Assembly: GCF_001718195.1 (NCBI RefSeq)
Contig: NZ_MCNV01000021.1
Location: forward strand, 62,001 to 126,000
Origin: Paraburkholderia nodosa
GTDB taxonomy: Bacteria; Pseudomonadota; Gammaproteobacteria; Burkholderiales; Burkholderiaceae
DNA: 64,000 bases
Direction of reading: 5' to 3'
A program made the position numbers and the translations under genes. Shown here in pieces: positions 9,926-18,682 of the stretch; position 1 is the stretch's first letter, and every line of letters begins with the position of its first letter. Below the pieces are notes generated by a model that saw only the letters and a program-made list of their open reading frames with translations, was not told where the DNA came from and did no database searches.

Positions 9926-12900
9926 CTACACGTTCTGTGCGAGCATCATTGCACTCTGCTCCCACGACAAGAACGGCATGTCGGTCGGCATTGGGATGGT
10001 TCCGGCCTCCTTACCTGCAATCCATTCGCGAACCGCAGCGGCAAGTTGCGACGCTGCGTCCGCCTTGAAGTACCAGGCGTGCTCGCCCGCTACCTCCCTG
10101 AAGACCGGAATGTCGCGCGCCATGATCGGCACTCCATGCCGTGCCGCTTCAATCAAAGGAAGTCCGAAGCCCTCGCCGGAGGAAGCGGCAATCAGACAAT
10201 CGCTCGCCCCGTACACCTTCTCGAGATACTCGTCGCTGATACTCTCCAGCCAGAACAACCTGCTGTCCCGCTCAGTGTGCGAGCGAATGCGGTTCGCCAA
10301 AGCGTCCATCATCCACCCTTGCTTGCCGACAATGACGAGATTGGCGTCGAGACCTGTCGCCCACAATTGCTCGAATGCATCGAGTACCTGAGCATGCCCC
10401 TTGCGTGGCTCCAACGTTCCTACCATCAGGAAGCTCGGACGCGCGTCGAGATTCGTCAATACGCTCGCCGCATCGTTTGGCATTCCCTTCGTCGGAACGG
10501 AATTCTCAATATCCGCCCCGAGATGGAACCAGTTCAAGCTAAATGGACGCTGCCGCGTTACCTTCCGCTCCGCCATCCACGTATCAAGTTCATCGGCAAC
10601 CGCTTTCGAAATGCAGATCGCTCCGTCACTTTGAGCCACCACGTCCAACCAACGCACATAGTGATCGACGACGTGTTGCTCGAAATGGTTGTCTCTCAGC
10701 GGCAGGAGATCATAAACAACAAACTTGACTCGCACACCCTGCTCACGCAGACGCTGATAAAAATCGGCATAGTGCGGTGCGACCGCCGGCGCGAGATCCA
10801 GCCCGAGGAAAATGTCGCCGACACCGTATTCCATCGGTTCGTCGTTCACTCGGCTGTCGTCTCCACCCAGAAAGCGAGCCATATATTTCCGAGCGTACCG
10901 ATAGGGCTGGTCCGCCGTCGCATAGACGGGTTCCACGCGATATCCCTCGGGAGACTTCTTCTGCCATTCCCGGAGAATACTGCGCACGACCCGTTGAATA
11001 CCGCTCCTGGCATCGCGCTGGACCAATTCAGAAATGTCTACGAGCAGTTGGCGAGTAGTCGCCGCCCCATCGAGAAGACGGGACTTCAGCTCCTGGGCGC
11101 TTTCGTCCCAGGTCGACCACGAAATGCTCGACGGTTTTGGGTACGAACCTGTCTTGTACAGTTCGAGCCATTGAATCAACGCCGTGCTCAACTCGCCGGC
11201 CGAGTCCCCGTTGAAATAGTAGGCCCCTTCGCCCGCCACTTCGCGAAATACCGGAACGTCACGCGCAATGACAGGAAGTCCGTAGTATGCCGCCTCGATC
11301 AACGAGAGGCCGAAGCCCTCATTGATACTTGCAGCAATCAACCCGCTCGCGGCTTTGTACAGACTGACCAGATAGTTGTCGTCGATCCCGGCCAGCCAGA
11401 ACAGACGTTTGCCGAACTCGGGATGAGTGCGCATCTGTTCCGCAAAAGCGTCCATCTTCCATCCGAGGCGGCCCACAAACGTTACGCACACGTCATGTCC
11501 TGCCGACCACAGCGCATCAACGGCCTCCAGTATCTGAACCTGCCTCTTTCGCGGCTCGATCGTCGATACACACAGGAAACTCGGGCGGCCTTGCATCGCT
11601 GCAATTACGCCACCGGCATCTGGCGGCAATGCGCCTTCCACTACCTCTGGAAAATCAACGCCAATATGCACCCATGATCTCTCGAAATTCTGAGACCTCG
11701 GTATTTCGTTTTCTCGAATCCAGTTCTGCAGTGCGTCGGATGTCGCCTTCGATATACATATCGCGCCATCCGTCGATGCCATCACCGCCAGCAGTCTTTC
11801 ATGCAGCGCCTTTAAGTTCGGATCAAAGAAATATTCTGGAAACTCGATGGGCAGCAAATCATAAAGCAGGAATTTGACCCAAACCCCTTGCCTTCTGAGT
11901 TGTTGATAAAATTGCGCGTGCGCGATCTGGACCGAATGCTGCATATCGAGCCCCAGAAAGACGTCACCGCGCTGCCACTGCACGTTGGTATCCTTGACCG
12001 CATCATCGACTGACGCCCCAAGGAATTCCTGGGTAAACCGGCGCGCGTACCGATACCCGCCGTCGAGCGTCGCGTAGACGGGCTCGATCCGATAATCCTT
12101 AGGCGGATCGTTCAGCAGACAGCGCAGATAACTCCGAACGACCCGCTGCACTCCCGTGCCTGCGTCATTCTTGCAGAACTCCGAAACATCGACCAATATT
12201 TGGCGAACGTATCCGGTCTTCTGGTTCTGCGCAAGGCAAGCGGCGAGCGGCACGAGCATATCCGATGCATTCGCTCGAGCGACCTTAGCTGCGACCAGCT
12301 CGAACAGGCGCTCCTGCTCACGTGATTGCTCGAACCATGTCTTGCTGCAAGGTCGCTCGATTTTCTCCCATTCGGCAATCGCTCTGCGACCGACTGCATC
12401 CCAGGAAAACTTCTTCGACTGCACAAGACCATGCTCACGCAACTTCTCGCGAAAGTCTGTATCGGTCAGTACCTGAGCGATTTTTCTGGACATGGCCGGG
12501 ACATCCATCGGGTCAAACATCGCATCATCCCACCCCATGACTTCCGGCAAGCTGCCTGCACTCGCACAAATTACCGGGACTCCGCAGGCCATTGCTTCAA
12601 GCGCGGGAAGGCCAAACCCTTCGTGCCACGACGGGAATACAAATGCGTCACAGATTGCGTACAGAGAATGCAGATCGTCGTCACTCACGAAACCCGCAAA
12701 CTTAAGCTCTGACTCCGTCACGCCCGCCTGATCTGCGTGATTACGCAATTCGGCCACAACTTCTTCTGGAATCTTGCCGACAAGCACTAGCTGCACATCG
12801 GCACGAATACCCTGCGCCAGGGACGCATAGGCCTCTATCAAACGAGGAAGATTCTTGCGTTCGTCCGCCCCCCCCGTATACAGCAGGAAAGCGCCGTTGA

Positions 12901-13573
12901 TGCCAAACTTCTGGCGCAGACGCCCCGCCTCCAGAGCATCGACGGACCTGGGCTTAAAGGAATCCTCAATCGCGGAAGAGACTGCAACGATTTGGTCAGC
13001 CGGATAATCCAGATATTCGATACCCTCTTGCCTGGAGAATTCGGAATTCGTCAACAGCCTGGCTGCCTTTTTCAGGTAGCCAAGCTTTCGATAGTAATGC
13101 CGAGATGTGACCGGATGAGGCTCAAGATATCGCTTTGCATGAACAAGCGGAATCAGGTCATGCAACGTTATGGTGACCGGCGCGATCTGATCGAACTGAC
13201 CAATGCTGGATACCCCATATCCGGTCACGCCTTCAAAAAGGCTACCTACATGGACAACATCCGGCCTCAGACTCGACAGAAATGCTTCCCAACTGAGTTC
13301 AGCGATCTCACGACGGGTTATATTCGCGTCGCTGACTTCCTCTACGGGACCCAGCGCGTGCCAAACCCGAATATTCTCCTGAGGCAGCAGCCCTTCGAAC
13401 TCCGCGCGAATCGCCTCAATGGATTCGCGCATCATACCGTTCAGGGCAAGGATGACTTCATGCTTGCCTCGGGTACGCGCCACTCCCTTGGCGAACCCCA
13501 GCACATAGCGGCCAATTCCACGGAATCGACTCTCGGTCTGCGCACCCTGCATGTCGATAACAATGCGCATCAA
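9926..13573 (-). CDS. triple-domain GT4 glycosyltransferase, O-antigen chain polymerase type
   Basis: The 1215-residue protein holds three GT-B glycosyltransferase units. EX7E motifs stand near residues 316 (EGFGLPALE), 750 (EGFGLSLIE) and 1131 (EGFGLPLIE). Units two and three each begin with a near-identical block, ILVDVSEF versus LLVDISEL, then GVQRVVRS versus GIQRVVRS and EPVYAT in both, so they come from an internal duplication. Unit one is a more ordinary mannosyl/rhamnosyltransferase starting MRIVIDMQG. Multi-domain GT4 enzymes such as WbdA build polymannan O-antigens by one activity per domain, which supports a role in polymerising a repeat unit. The start ATG overlaps the upstream stop as ATGA. 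The linkages made cannot be read from sequence. Confidence 0.88.
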   Translation of the reverse strand: MMRIVIDMQGAQTESRFRGIGRYVLGFAKGVARTRGKHEVILALNGMMRESIEAIRAEFEGLLPQENIRVWHALGPVEEVSDANITRREIAELSWEAFLSSLRPDVVHVGSLFEGVTGYGVSSIGQFDQIAPVTITLHDLIPLVHAKRYLEPHPVTSRHYYRKLGYLKKAARLLTNSEFSRQEGIEYLDYPADQIVAVSSAIEDSFKPRSVDALEAGRLRQKFGINGAFLLYTGGADERKNLPRLIEAYASLAQGIRADVQLVLVGKIPEEVVAELRNHADQAGVTESELKFAGFVSDDDLHSLYAICDAFVFPSWHEGFGLPALEAMACGVPVICASAGSLPEVMGWDDAMFDPMDVPAMSRKIAQVLTDTDFREKLREHGLVQSKKFSWDAVGRRAIAEWEKIERPCSKTWFEQSREQERLFELVAAKVARANASDMLVPLAACLAQNQKTGYVRQILVDVSEFCKNDAGTGVQRVVRSYLRCLLNDPPKDYRIEPVYATLDGGYRYARRFTQEFLGASVDDAVKDTNVQWQRGDVFLGLDMQHSVQIAHAQFYQQLRRQGVWVKFLLYDLLPIEFPEYFFDPNLKALHERLLAVMASTDGAICISKATSDALQNWIRENEIPRSQNFERSWVHIGVDFPEVVEGALPPDAGGVIAAMQGRPSFLCVSTIEPRKRQVQILEAVDALWSAGHDVCVTFVGRLGWKMDAFAEQMRTHPEFGKRLFWLAGIDDNYLVSLYKAASGLIAASINEGFGLSLIEAAYYGLPVIARDVPVFREVAGEGAYYFNGDSAGELSTALIQWLELYKTGSYPKPSSISWSTWDESAQELKSRLLDGAATTRQLLVDISELVQRDARSGIQRVVRSILREWQKKSPEGYRVEPVYATADQPYRYARKYMARFLGGDDSRVNDEPMEYGVGDIFLGLDLAPAVAPHYADFYQRLREQGVRVKFVVYDLLPLRDNHFEQHVVDHYVRWLDVVAQSDGAICISKAVADELDTWMAERKVTRQRPFSLNWFHLGADIENSVPTKGMPNDAASVLTNLDARPSFLMVGTLEPRKGHAQVLDAFEQLWATGLDANLVIVGKQGWMMDALANRIRSHTERDSRLFWLESISDEYLEKVYGASDCLIAASSGEGFGLPLIEAARHGVPIMARDIPVFREVAGEHAWYFKADAASQLAAAVREWIAGKEAGTIPMPTDMPFLSWEQSAMMLAQNV

Positions 13574-15015
13574 TTCTTCTCCCGCTGCGATCTATCGAAT
13601 TCGGCAATCAGAGTGGCGTGAATACGATTTGCATGTTCATCCAGATCCTCAACACGAATGGACCCAATGTTGGTGTCGACAGGTTGGGTGAACATTGACG
13701 CTGCCACGATAGGCACAAGGCGAGCTTTCGCTCGCGGCATTCGATTCAGCACGGTTACTGCTAGCTGACGCAACCAGGGTCGGCTGCTCGCATAGCGCGC
13801 GCCGCTCTGGAGCGTCGATTTGACTGCCTGCCTTGCCGGCGCCAATGCCTTGCCACGCAAGCCAAGGCTTACCCACCTCATGGGCGCGGTGACGTGCCAT
13901 GACGTGCTGCGATAGACGGCCTGCAAGTGGGCGTTTGCCTGCTGGACTCGGGCTTCAGCGTCGCGCAGCATCGCCTCGGTGCGTTCCAGTTGCGCCTCGA
14001 GTAACTGATACCGGTCCTCAGCATGATGCAGTTGCTCTTCGACGACCTGAGTGCTCGCTTGTCTCGCAAGGTCTTCCGCCCGAAGTGCCCGGGACTCCAT
14101 GTCTTGCAGCAAGCGCTCCGAACGTGCACGCTGCTCATCGGCAAACTGGAATCGTTCCTCGGCGAGCTGCAGTCGCCCTTCGGCGAGCTGCAATCGCCCC
14201 TCGGCAATTCCCAACCGCCCCTCGACGGACTGAAGCCGATCACCCATCGGGAAGATGCGTGCAATGCTCGATTCGAGCTTCGCGTCGTAACGATCAGCCA
14301 ATGCAGCGAGTGTCAGACCGTAGTCCGCAGCAAAGGCATCGTCAAACGCCCCCTGCGTCGAGCCCGCATCTTTCTGCGCCACAATCGCATAGTCAGGGCT
14401 CGCTCCACCCACGACATCCAGCAGATGAATCTGCGCGGCAGCGTTGCGAAGTTCCGGGGACTCCTGCAAACGGACCACCTTGACGCGATCGAACCCGGCA
14501 TGTTCTGCCACAAACGAAAGCAGCAACGCGGGGATAGGCTTCTGGTGCGACGGATCCAGGAAAAAATTGGACGTCGCCACTGCGAGATTCTCCGGATTCG
14601 GCGTCTCGAGAATCAACAGGCCGCCAGGCAAGAGCACGCGCAACGCCTCGCCGACGATCCTGCGCAATTGCTCGAAGCTCACGTGCTCGACGACGTGGAA
14701 GGCCGAAATCAACGCGCAACTACCCGATTCGAGCGACGCAAGATGCTCGATCGCATCGCCCTGAATCGCTGGCAGATTGCGCTCCCGACAGGCTTCCAGC
14801 ATGTCCGCATCCAGGTCCGCGCCCGTCGGGGCGAAGCCGGCTTCGCTCATGAGCTCCAGCCACTCTCCACGGCCGCAACCCAGGTCGAAGGTTTTCGCCC
14901 CAGGATACAGCGACGCCAGCGGCTGGAAGAACGGCACGTATTTCGCCAGCCGACTTTTGATCAGCTCGCGCGAGCCCCGGTACCGATCTTCAAACGCACG
15001 ATAGAAACTATCCAC
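13570..15015 (-). CDS. WbdD-like SAM methyltransferase with coiled coil
   Basis: The product has 481 residues. The N-terminal half is a class I SAM-dependent methyltransferase with TFDLGCGRGEW as motif I. From about residue 250 to 370 there is a long coiled coil with exact heptads (units like GRLQLAE), then a short tail with STSWHVTAPMRW, a sequence type often seen at the membrane-facing ends of such proteins. WbdD in E. coli O9a methylates and so caps the O-antigen, and its coiled coil sets chain length. Domain layout and position beside wzt suggest the same job here, but no kinase domain is seen. I place the start at GTG 15015, which shares one base with the wzt TAG stop. Confidence 0.75.
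   Translation of the reverse strand: MDSFYRAFEDRYRGSRELIKSRLAKYVPFFQPLASLYPGAKTFDLGCGRGEWLELMSEAGFAPTGADLDADMLEACRERNLPAIQGDAIEHLASLESGSCALISAFHVVEHVSFEQLRRIVGEALRVLLPGGLLILETPNPENLAVATSNFFLDPSHQKPIPALLLSFVAEHAGFDRVKVVRLQESPELRNAAAQIHLLDVVGGASPDYAIVAQKDAGSTQGAFDDAFAADYGLTLAALADRYDAKLESSIARIFPMGDRLQSVEGRLGIAEGRLQLAEGRLQLAEERFQFADEQRARSERLLQDMESRALRAEDLARQASTQVVEEQLHHAEDRYQLLEAQLERTEAMLRDAEARVQQANAHLQAVYRSTSWHVTAPMRWVSLGLRGKALAPARQAVKSTLQSGARYASSRPWLRQLAVTVLNRMPRAKARLVPIVAASMFTQPVDTNIGSIRVEDLDEHANRIHATLIAEFDRSQREKN
14137..14241 (-). repeat. 21-bp tandem repeat, five degenerate units, encoding coiled-coil heptads
   Basis: Units start at 14137, 14158, 14179, 14200 and 14221. Units two and three differ at only two positions, while the others are more diverged. 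Each unit encodes seven residues of the coiled coil in the methyltransferase gene, so gain or loss of a unit keeps the frame and lengthens or shortens the coil by one heptad. Confidence 0.8.
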
Positions 15016-16235
15016 TACGACACGCTCCTCACCGTCGTCTGCAGCCACGCCACTCCGACAAAATCGTCCATCTTCACGTTGACGACGTTGAACACCAACG
15101 CACGATCGCGCCATTGATAGTTATTGGCGAGATGGACATTCCCGGTATGCAGCGCCACAGCGACCGAATAACTCCCCACGCCAAGATTGGCCATGAATTC
15201 GAAATTCAGTTCTAGCGACTGGCCAGCGGCCAGATCGACCAACACCTGCTTCAGGTGATAGGTGTTCGTTCCGAACACCGTCTGCCCTAGGCGATCCTTG
15301 ATCATGTACCCGACCACCAGTTCGGGAATCGCATGCACGCATTTGACCTTGACTCGCAGTGCGACCGGTTGCCCGACTCCTGCGACCTCGATGGGTTGCC
15401 CCGATGCGTCCAGCAGTGCAACCTCCTCGATCACGGCTTCGCCTGTTCCCGAAACGGTTTGCACCGTTCCGTCTTCGAGCGTCTCCTGCTTGACCTCGTG
15501 ATTCTTGCGCTCTGCGAGCATCGCGTTGTAGTAGTCCATGACCGCCTCAGGCGGCCCTTCCATCTCCAGACGCCCTGCATTCAGCAGAATGGCGCGATCG
15601 CAGATCGCCTGAATTGCCGCCTTGTCATGCGCGACGATAAGCAACGTCGTGCCCTGCTTGCGAAACTCCCGAATGCGATCAAAGCTTTTGTGCTGGAAAT
15701 AAGCGTCGCCGACCGAGAGTGCCTCATCGACGATCAGCACGTCCGGCCGCCGGGCCGTCGCCACACTGAAGGCGAGACGCACCTGCATACCGCTCGAATA
15801 CACCCGCACCGGCTGATCGATATATTCGCCGATCTCTGCGAACGCCTCGATTTCCGGCATCAGCGAAAGAATCTCTTCTACGCTGTAACCCAGCAACTGC
15901 CCAGCCATCATGGCGTTCTGGCGCCCGGTGAAGTCGGGATGGAACCCCATGCCCAACTCCAGCAACGCAGCGACACGCCCTGTCATGCTCACGCTGCCGA
16001 CGGTCGGCTGCGTGGTGCCGACAATCATTTTCAACAAGGTGCTCTTGCCTGCACCGTTGATACCGATGATGCCTAGCGCTTCACCGGAACGAACGGAGAA
16101 GTTCACGTCCTGCAGCACCCAGTGCGGAGTGTGATGCGGCTTGCCGCGCGGATCCATCCACTCGACGAGACGCGACCAGCGTGTCGGGTACTGCTTGTAG
16201 GCCTTGCCAAGATTAGTAACCGTAATGGTGCCCAT
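15015..16235 (-). CDS. wzt: O-antigen ABC exporter, ATP-binding subunit with C-terminal domain
   Basis: The 406-residue protein has Walker A (GINGAGKST), the ABC signature YSSGMQVRLAFS and Walker B (VLIVDEALSVGD), with the KpsT/Wzt-type start TVTNLGKAYKQYP. Residues from about 250 to 406 form a separate beta-rich Wzt C-terminal domain. In E. coli O9a and similar systems this domain binds the modified non-reducing end of the finished O-antigen before export. Its presence here, next to a putative capping methyltransferase, supports a terminator-dependent export pathway. The protein works with Wzm at the inner membrane. Start and stop codons overlap both neighbours by one base. Confidence 0.93.
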   Translation of the reverse strand: MGTITVTNLGKAYKQYPTRWSRLVEWMDPRGKPHHTPHWVLQDVNFSVRSGEALGIIGINGAGKSTLLKMIVGTTQPTVGSVSMTGRVAALLELGMGFHPDFTGRQNAMMAGQLLGYSVEEILSLMPEIEAFAEIGEYIDQPVRVYSSGMQVRLAFSVATARRPDVLIVDEALSVGDAYFQHKSFDRIREFRKQGTTLLIVAHDKAAIQAICDRAILLNAGRLEMEGPPEAVMDYYNAMLAERKNHEVKQETLEDGTVQTVSGTGEAVIEEVALLDASGQPIEVAGVGQPVALRVKVKCVHAIPELVVGYMIKDRLGQTVFGTNTYHLKQVLVDLAAGQSLELNFEFMANLGVGSYSVAVALHTGNVHLANNYQWRDRALVFNVVNVKMDDFVGVAWLQTTVRSVS

Positions 16236-17032
16236 CAGAGTTCATCCACCATTTCGCCTGCACGTTTCCGAAACAAGCTGAAGCCTGCAAGGCACAACGC
16301 AATGCCCAGGACGGTAACGAACCAGAGCTGTGGCCAGTCAGGCCATTTGGATTGCATCATTACGACCTGGAAAGACTCGACCAGCGGCGCCATCGGGTTG
16401 AACTGCATTCCGGACTGGATTTGCTTCGGCAAAATGTCTACCGAGTAGACGATCGGGGTCAGCCAGAACCAGAAGTTCAGCACAATATTGAAGAACTGCC
16501 CGACATCACGGAAAAACACGTTCAGTACGCCCAACGTAATGCCAAGGCCAATACCGAACAATGTCAGCAGGACCAGCAGGGGAATGACCGCAAGAAACAC
16601 TACGCCAGGGAAATTACCCGTGATCAACAGGAACGCCGTGAACAATCCGAACACGATCAAGAAATTGACGAGCGAATTGACCACCACGATCACCGGCAAG
16701 CACAACCGGGGGAAGCTCAGCTTCTTGATCATGTTCGCGTTTTCGATGAACGTGTTCTGTGCGCGACTGACGATTTCGACGAACATGCCCCAAGGCAGGA
16801 CACCGGCACACAAATGGATGCTGTATGCAAAATTGCTATCCACGCCAGGCAGCCGTGCATGCATGACCCGCGCGAAGATCACCGTATAAACGACGATCAT
16901 CGCAAGCGGATTGAGCACCGTCCAGGCAGCACCCAGCAACGAGTTGCGGTACTTGGACTGAAACTCCCGCTTCACACTGCCGACAATGAAGCCTCGATAG
17001 GCCCAAAGGGCTCTCAGCATCCCTAGCATCAA
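16235..17032 (-). CDS. wzm: O-antigen ABC exporter, permease subunit
   Basis: The 265-residue integral membrane protein is an ABC-2 type permease. It starts with an amphipathic segment and the conserved EFQSKYRNSLLGAAWTVLNP motif, followed by about six membrane helices. With Wzt it moves the complete undecaprenyl-diphosphate-linked O-antigen across the inner membrane. The stop codon overlaps the wzt ATG as TGATG, and its own start overlaps the manC stop by four bases, so these genes are translationally coupled. Confidence 0.94.
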   Translation of the reverse strand: MMLGMLRALWAYRGFIVGSVKREFQSKYRNSLLGAAWTVLNPLAMIVVYTVIFARVMHARLPGVDSNFAYSIHLCAGVLPWGMFVEIVSRAQNTFIENANMIKKLSFPRLCLPVIVVVNSLVNFLIVFGLFTAFLLITGNFPGVVFLAVIPLLVLLTLFGIGLGITLGVLNVFFRDVGQFFNIVLNFWFWLTPIVYSVDILPKQIQSGMQFNPMAPLVESFQVVMMQSKWPDWPQLWFVTVLGIALCLAGFSLFRKRAGEMVDEL

Positions 17033-18474
17033 GTCCGCCCGTAGACGTCCTGGAAGCGAACGATGTCGTCTTCGCCCAAATATTCGCCGCTCTGGACTTC
17101 AATCATCACGAGGTCCAGCACGCCCGGGTTTTCGAGGCGATGCTTGTGCCCGGCAGGAATGTAAGTCGACTCGTTGGTGTGAACGAAGATTTCCTTATCA
17201 CCGTTGACGACTTTGGCCATCCCGCACACAACGATCCAGTGTTCGCTGCGGTGATGGTGCATCTGCAGGCTCAAGCTTGCACCAGGCTTGACCTCGATGC
17301 GCTTGATTTTGAAACGCGGGCCTTCTTCCAGCACCGTGTAAGTCCCCCACGGGCGGCTCACGGTGCGATGCAGTTTGTATGCATCGTGATTCTGCTTCTT
17401 CAGGCGCGCCACGACCTGCTTCACGTCCTGCGCGCGATCCGGATTCGCGACCAGCAAGGCATCCGGCGTATCGATGATCATCAAGTCGGCAACGCCGACC
17501 GCTGCCACCAGACGATCCGGGCTCTGCACATAGGTGTTGTGGCTATCGACAAAGATTGCATCGCCGACGGCACGGTTACTGTCCTCGTCCGGAGCGACCA
17601 GATCGCGAATCGCCCCCCACGAGCCGATATCGCTCCAACCAAACGTGGACGGCACCACCGCCACGTTCGGCGAGCGCTCCATCACTGCATAGTCAATCGA
17701 AATGTCCGGCACCGCCTGGAACGACTCGGCAGGAATTTCGAGCATCTGCGCCGACGGCTTGCTCGCCTGCAACGCCGCCCAGCATGCGTCGGTCGCCGCT
17801 GCGACGTCCGGGGCAGAACGAGCCATCTCGTCCAGAATGACGCCTGCCTTGAAACAAAACATGCCCGAGTTCCACAGGTAGTTGCCCGCGGCGACGTATT
17901 CCGCGGCCTTCACCGCGTCCGGCTTCTCGACGAAGCGCAGCGCCGTGCGGCCGTCTCCGATTTTCTCTCCTGCTTCGATGTAGCCGAAACCGGTATCCGG
18001 ACTCGTCGGCACGATGCCGAACGTGACCAGCTTGCCTCGATTCGCTAATTCGACTGCACTCGCAACGGCCGCGGCGAACCCTGCTTGGTCCTGAACGAGG
18101 TGATCGGCCGCGAGAACCAGCATCAATGCGTCGCGGCCGTACTTTTCCGCCACGTAGCGCGCTGCCATTGCCGCGGCGGGGGCAGTGTTCCGGCCCATAG
18201 GCTCAAGCATGAACGTGCCGGACTGAAGTTCACCGAGCTTCGCGCTGGAGAATTCGTCCTTGCTCATGAAGTAGTAATCGCGGTTGGTGACCGTCAAGAT
18301 CTCTCCGCATTGTGATTGCGCATCGCCGCCAACCACCGCAGCCGCCCGGCGGTACGTTTTCAGGAGCAGGCTCTCACCATCGGCGAGTTTCATGAACGGT
18401 TTGGGGTGCCCTTCGCGGGAAACTGGCCAAAGTCGCGTGCCAGCACCACCGGACAGGATGACGGGAATTAACAT
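17029..18474 (-). CDS. manC: mannose-1-phosphate guanylyltransferase / mannose-6-phosphate isomerase
   Basis: The 481-residue bifunctional enzyme has the pyrophosphorylase signature GGAGTRLWPVSREGHPKPF at the N-terminus and a C-terminal cupin isomerase domain with MHHHRSEHWIVVCG. It makes mannose-1-phosphate into GDP-mannose and interconverts fructose-6-phosphate and mannose-6-phosphate. ATG at 18474 is preferred over an upstream in-frame start at 18528 because GGAG stands about eight bases before it and the family N-terminus begins there. It feeds gmd. No phosphomannomutase gene is in the window, so that step must come from elsewhere. Confidence 0.95.
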   Translation of the reverse strand: MLIPVILSGGAGTRLWPVSREGHPKPFMKLADGESLLLKTYRRAAAVVGGDAQSQCGEILTVTNRDYYFMSKDEFSSAKLGELQSGTFMLEPMGRNTAPAAAMAARYVAEKYGRDALMLVLAADHLVQDQAGFAAAVASAVELANRGKLVTFGIVPTSPDTGFGYIEAGEKIGDGRTALRFVEKPDAVKAAEYVAAGNYLWNSGMFCFKAGVILDEMARSAPDVAAATDACWAALQASKPSAQMLEIPAESFQAVPDISIDYAVMERSPNVAVVPSTFGWSDIGSWGAIRDLVAPDEDSNRAVGDAIFVDSHNTYVQSPDRLVAAVGVADLMIIDTPDALLVANPDRAQDVKQVVARLKKQNHDAYKLHRTVSRPWGTYTVLEEGPRFKIKRIEVKPGASLSLQMHHHRSEHWIVVCGMAKVVNGDKEIFVHTNESTYIPAGHKHRLENPGVLDLVMIEVQSGEYLGEDDIVRFQDVYGRT

Positions 18475-18682
18475 CACACTCACTCCAAATTTAGTATCCG
18501 TTGGCGAAGGAAGTCCTTCGCCAGTCATATCGATGCGCCGCCAACGTGGTGTCAGCCGATCAGGCCAACCGGGTTGGGCAAGAATTATAGCTGGCGAACT
18601 CCAGTCGCCTGCAACGCTTGGTAATAATCGGCCCCTAAATAGAATCCACTTGGCAGGGACCTGTCATCGCTGAAAGCCAGCT

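Noticed and set aside
10046..11677. 543-residue plus-strand open frame inside the triple glycosyltransferase gene
   Set aside because: It is antisense to clear GT4 motifs, has no recognisable domain and shows unnatural composition.
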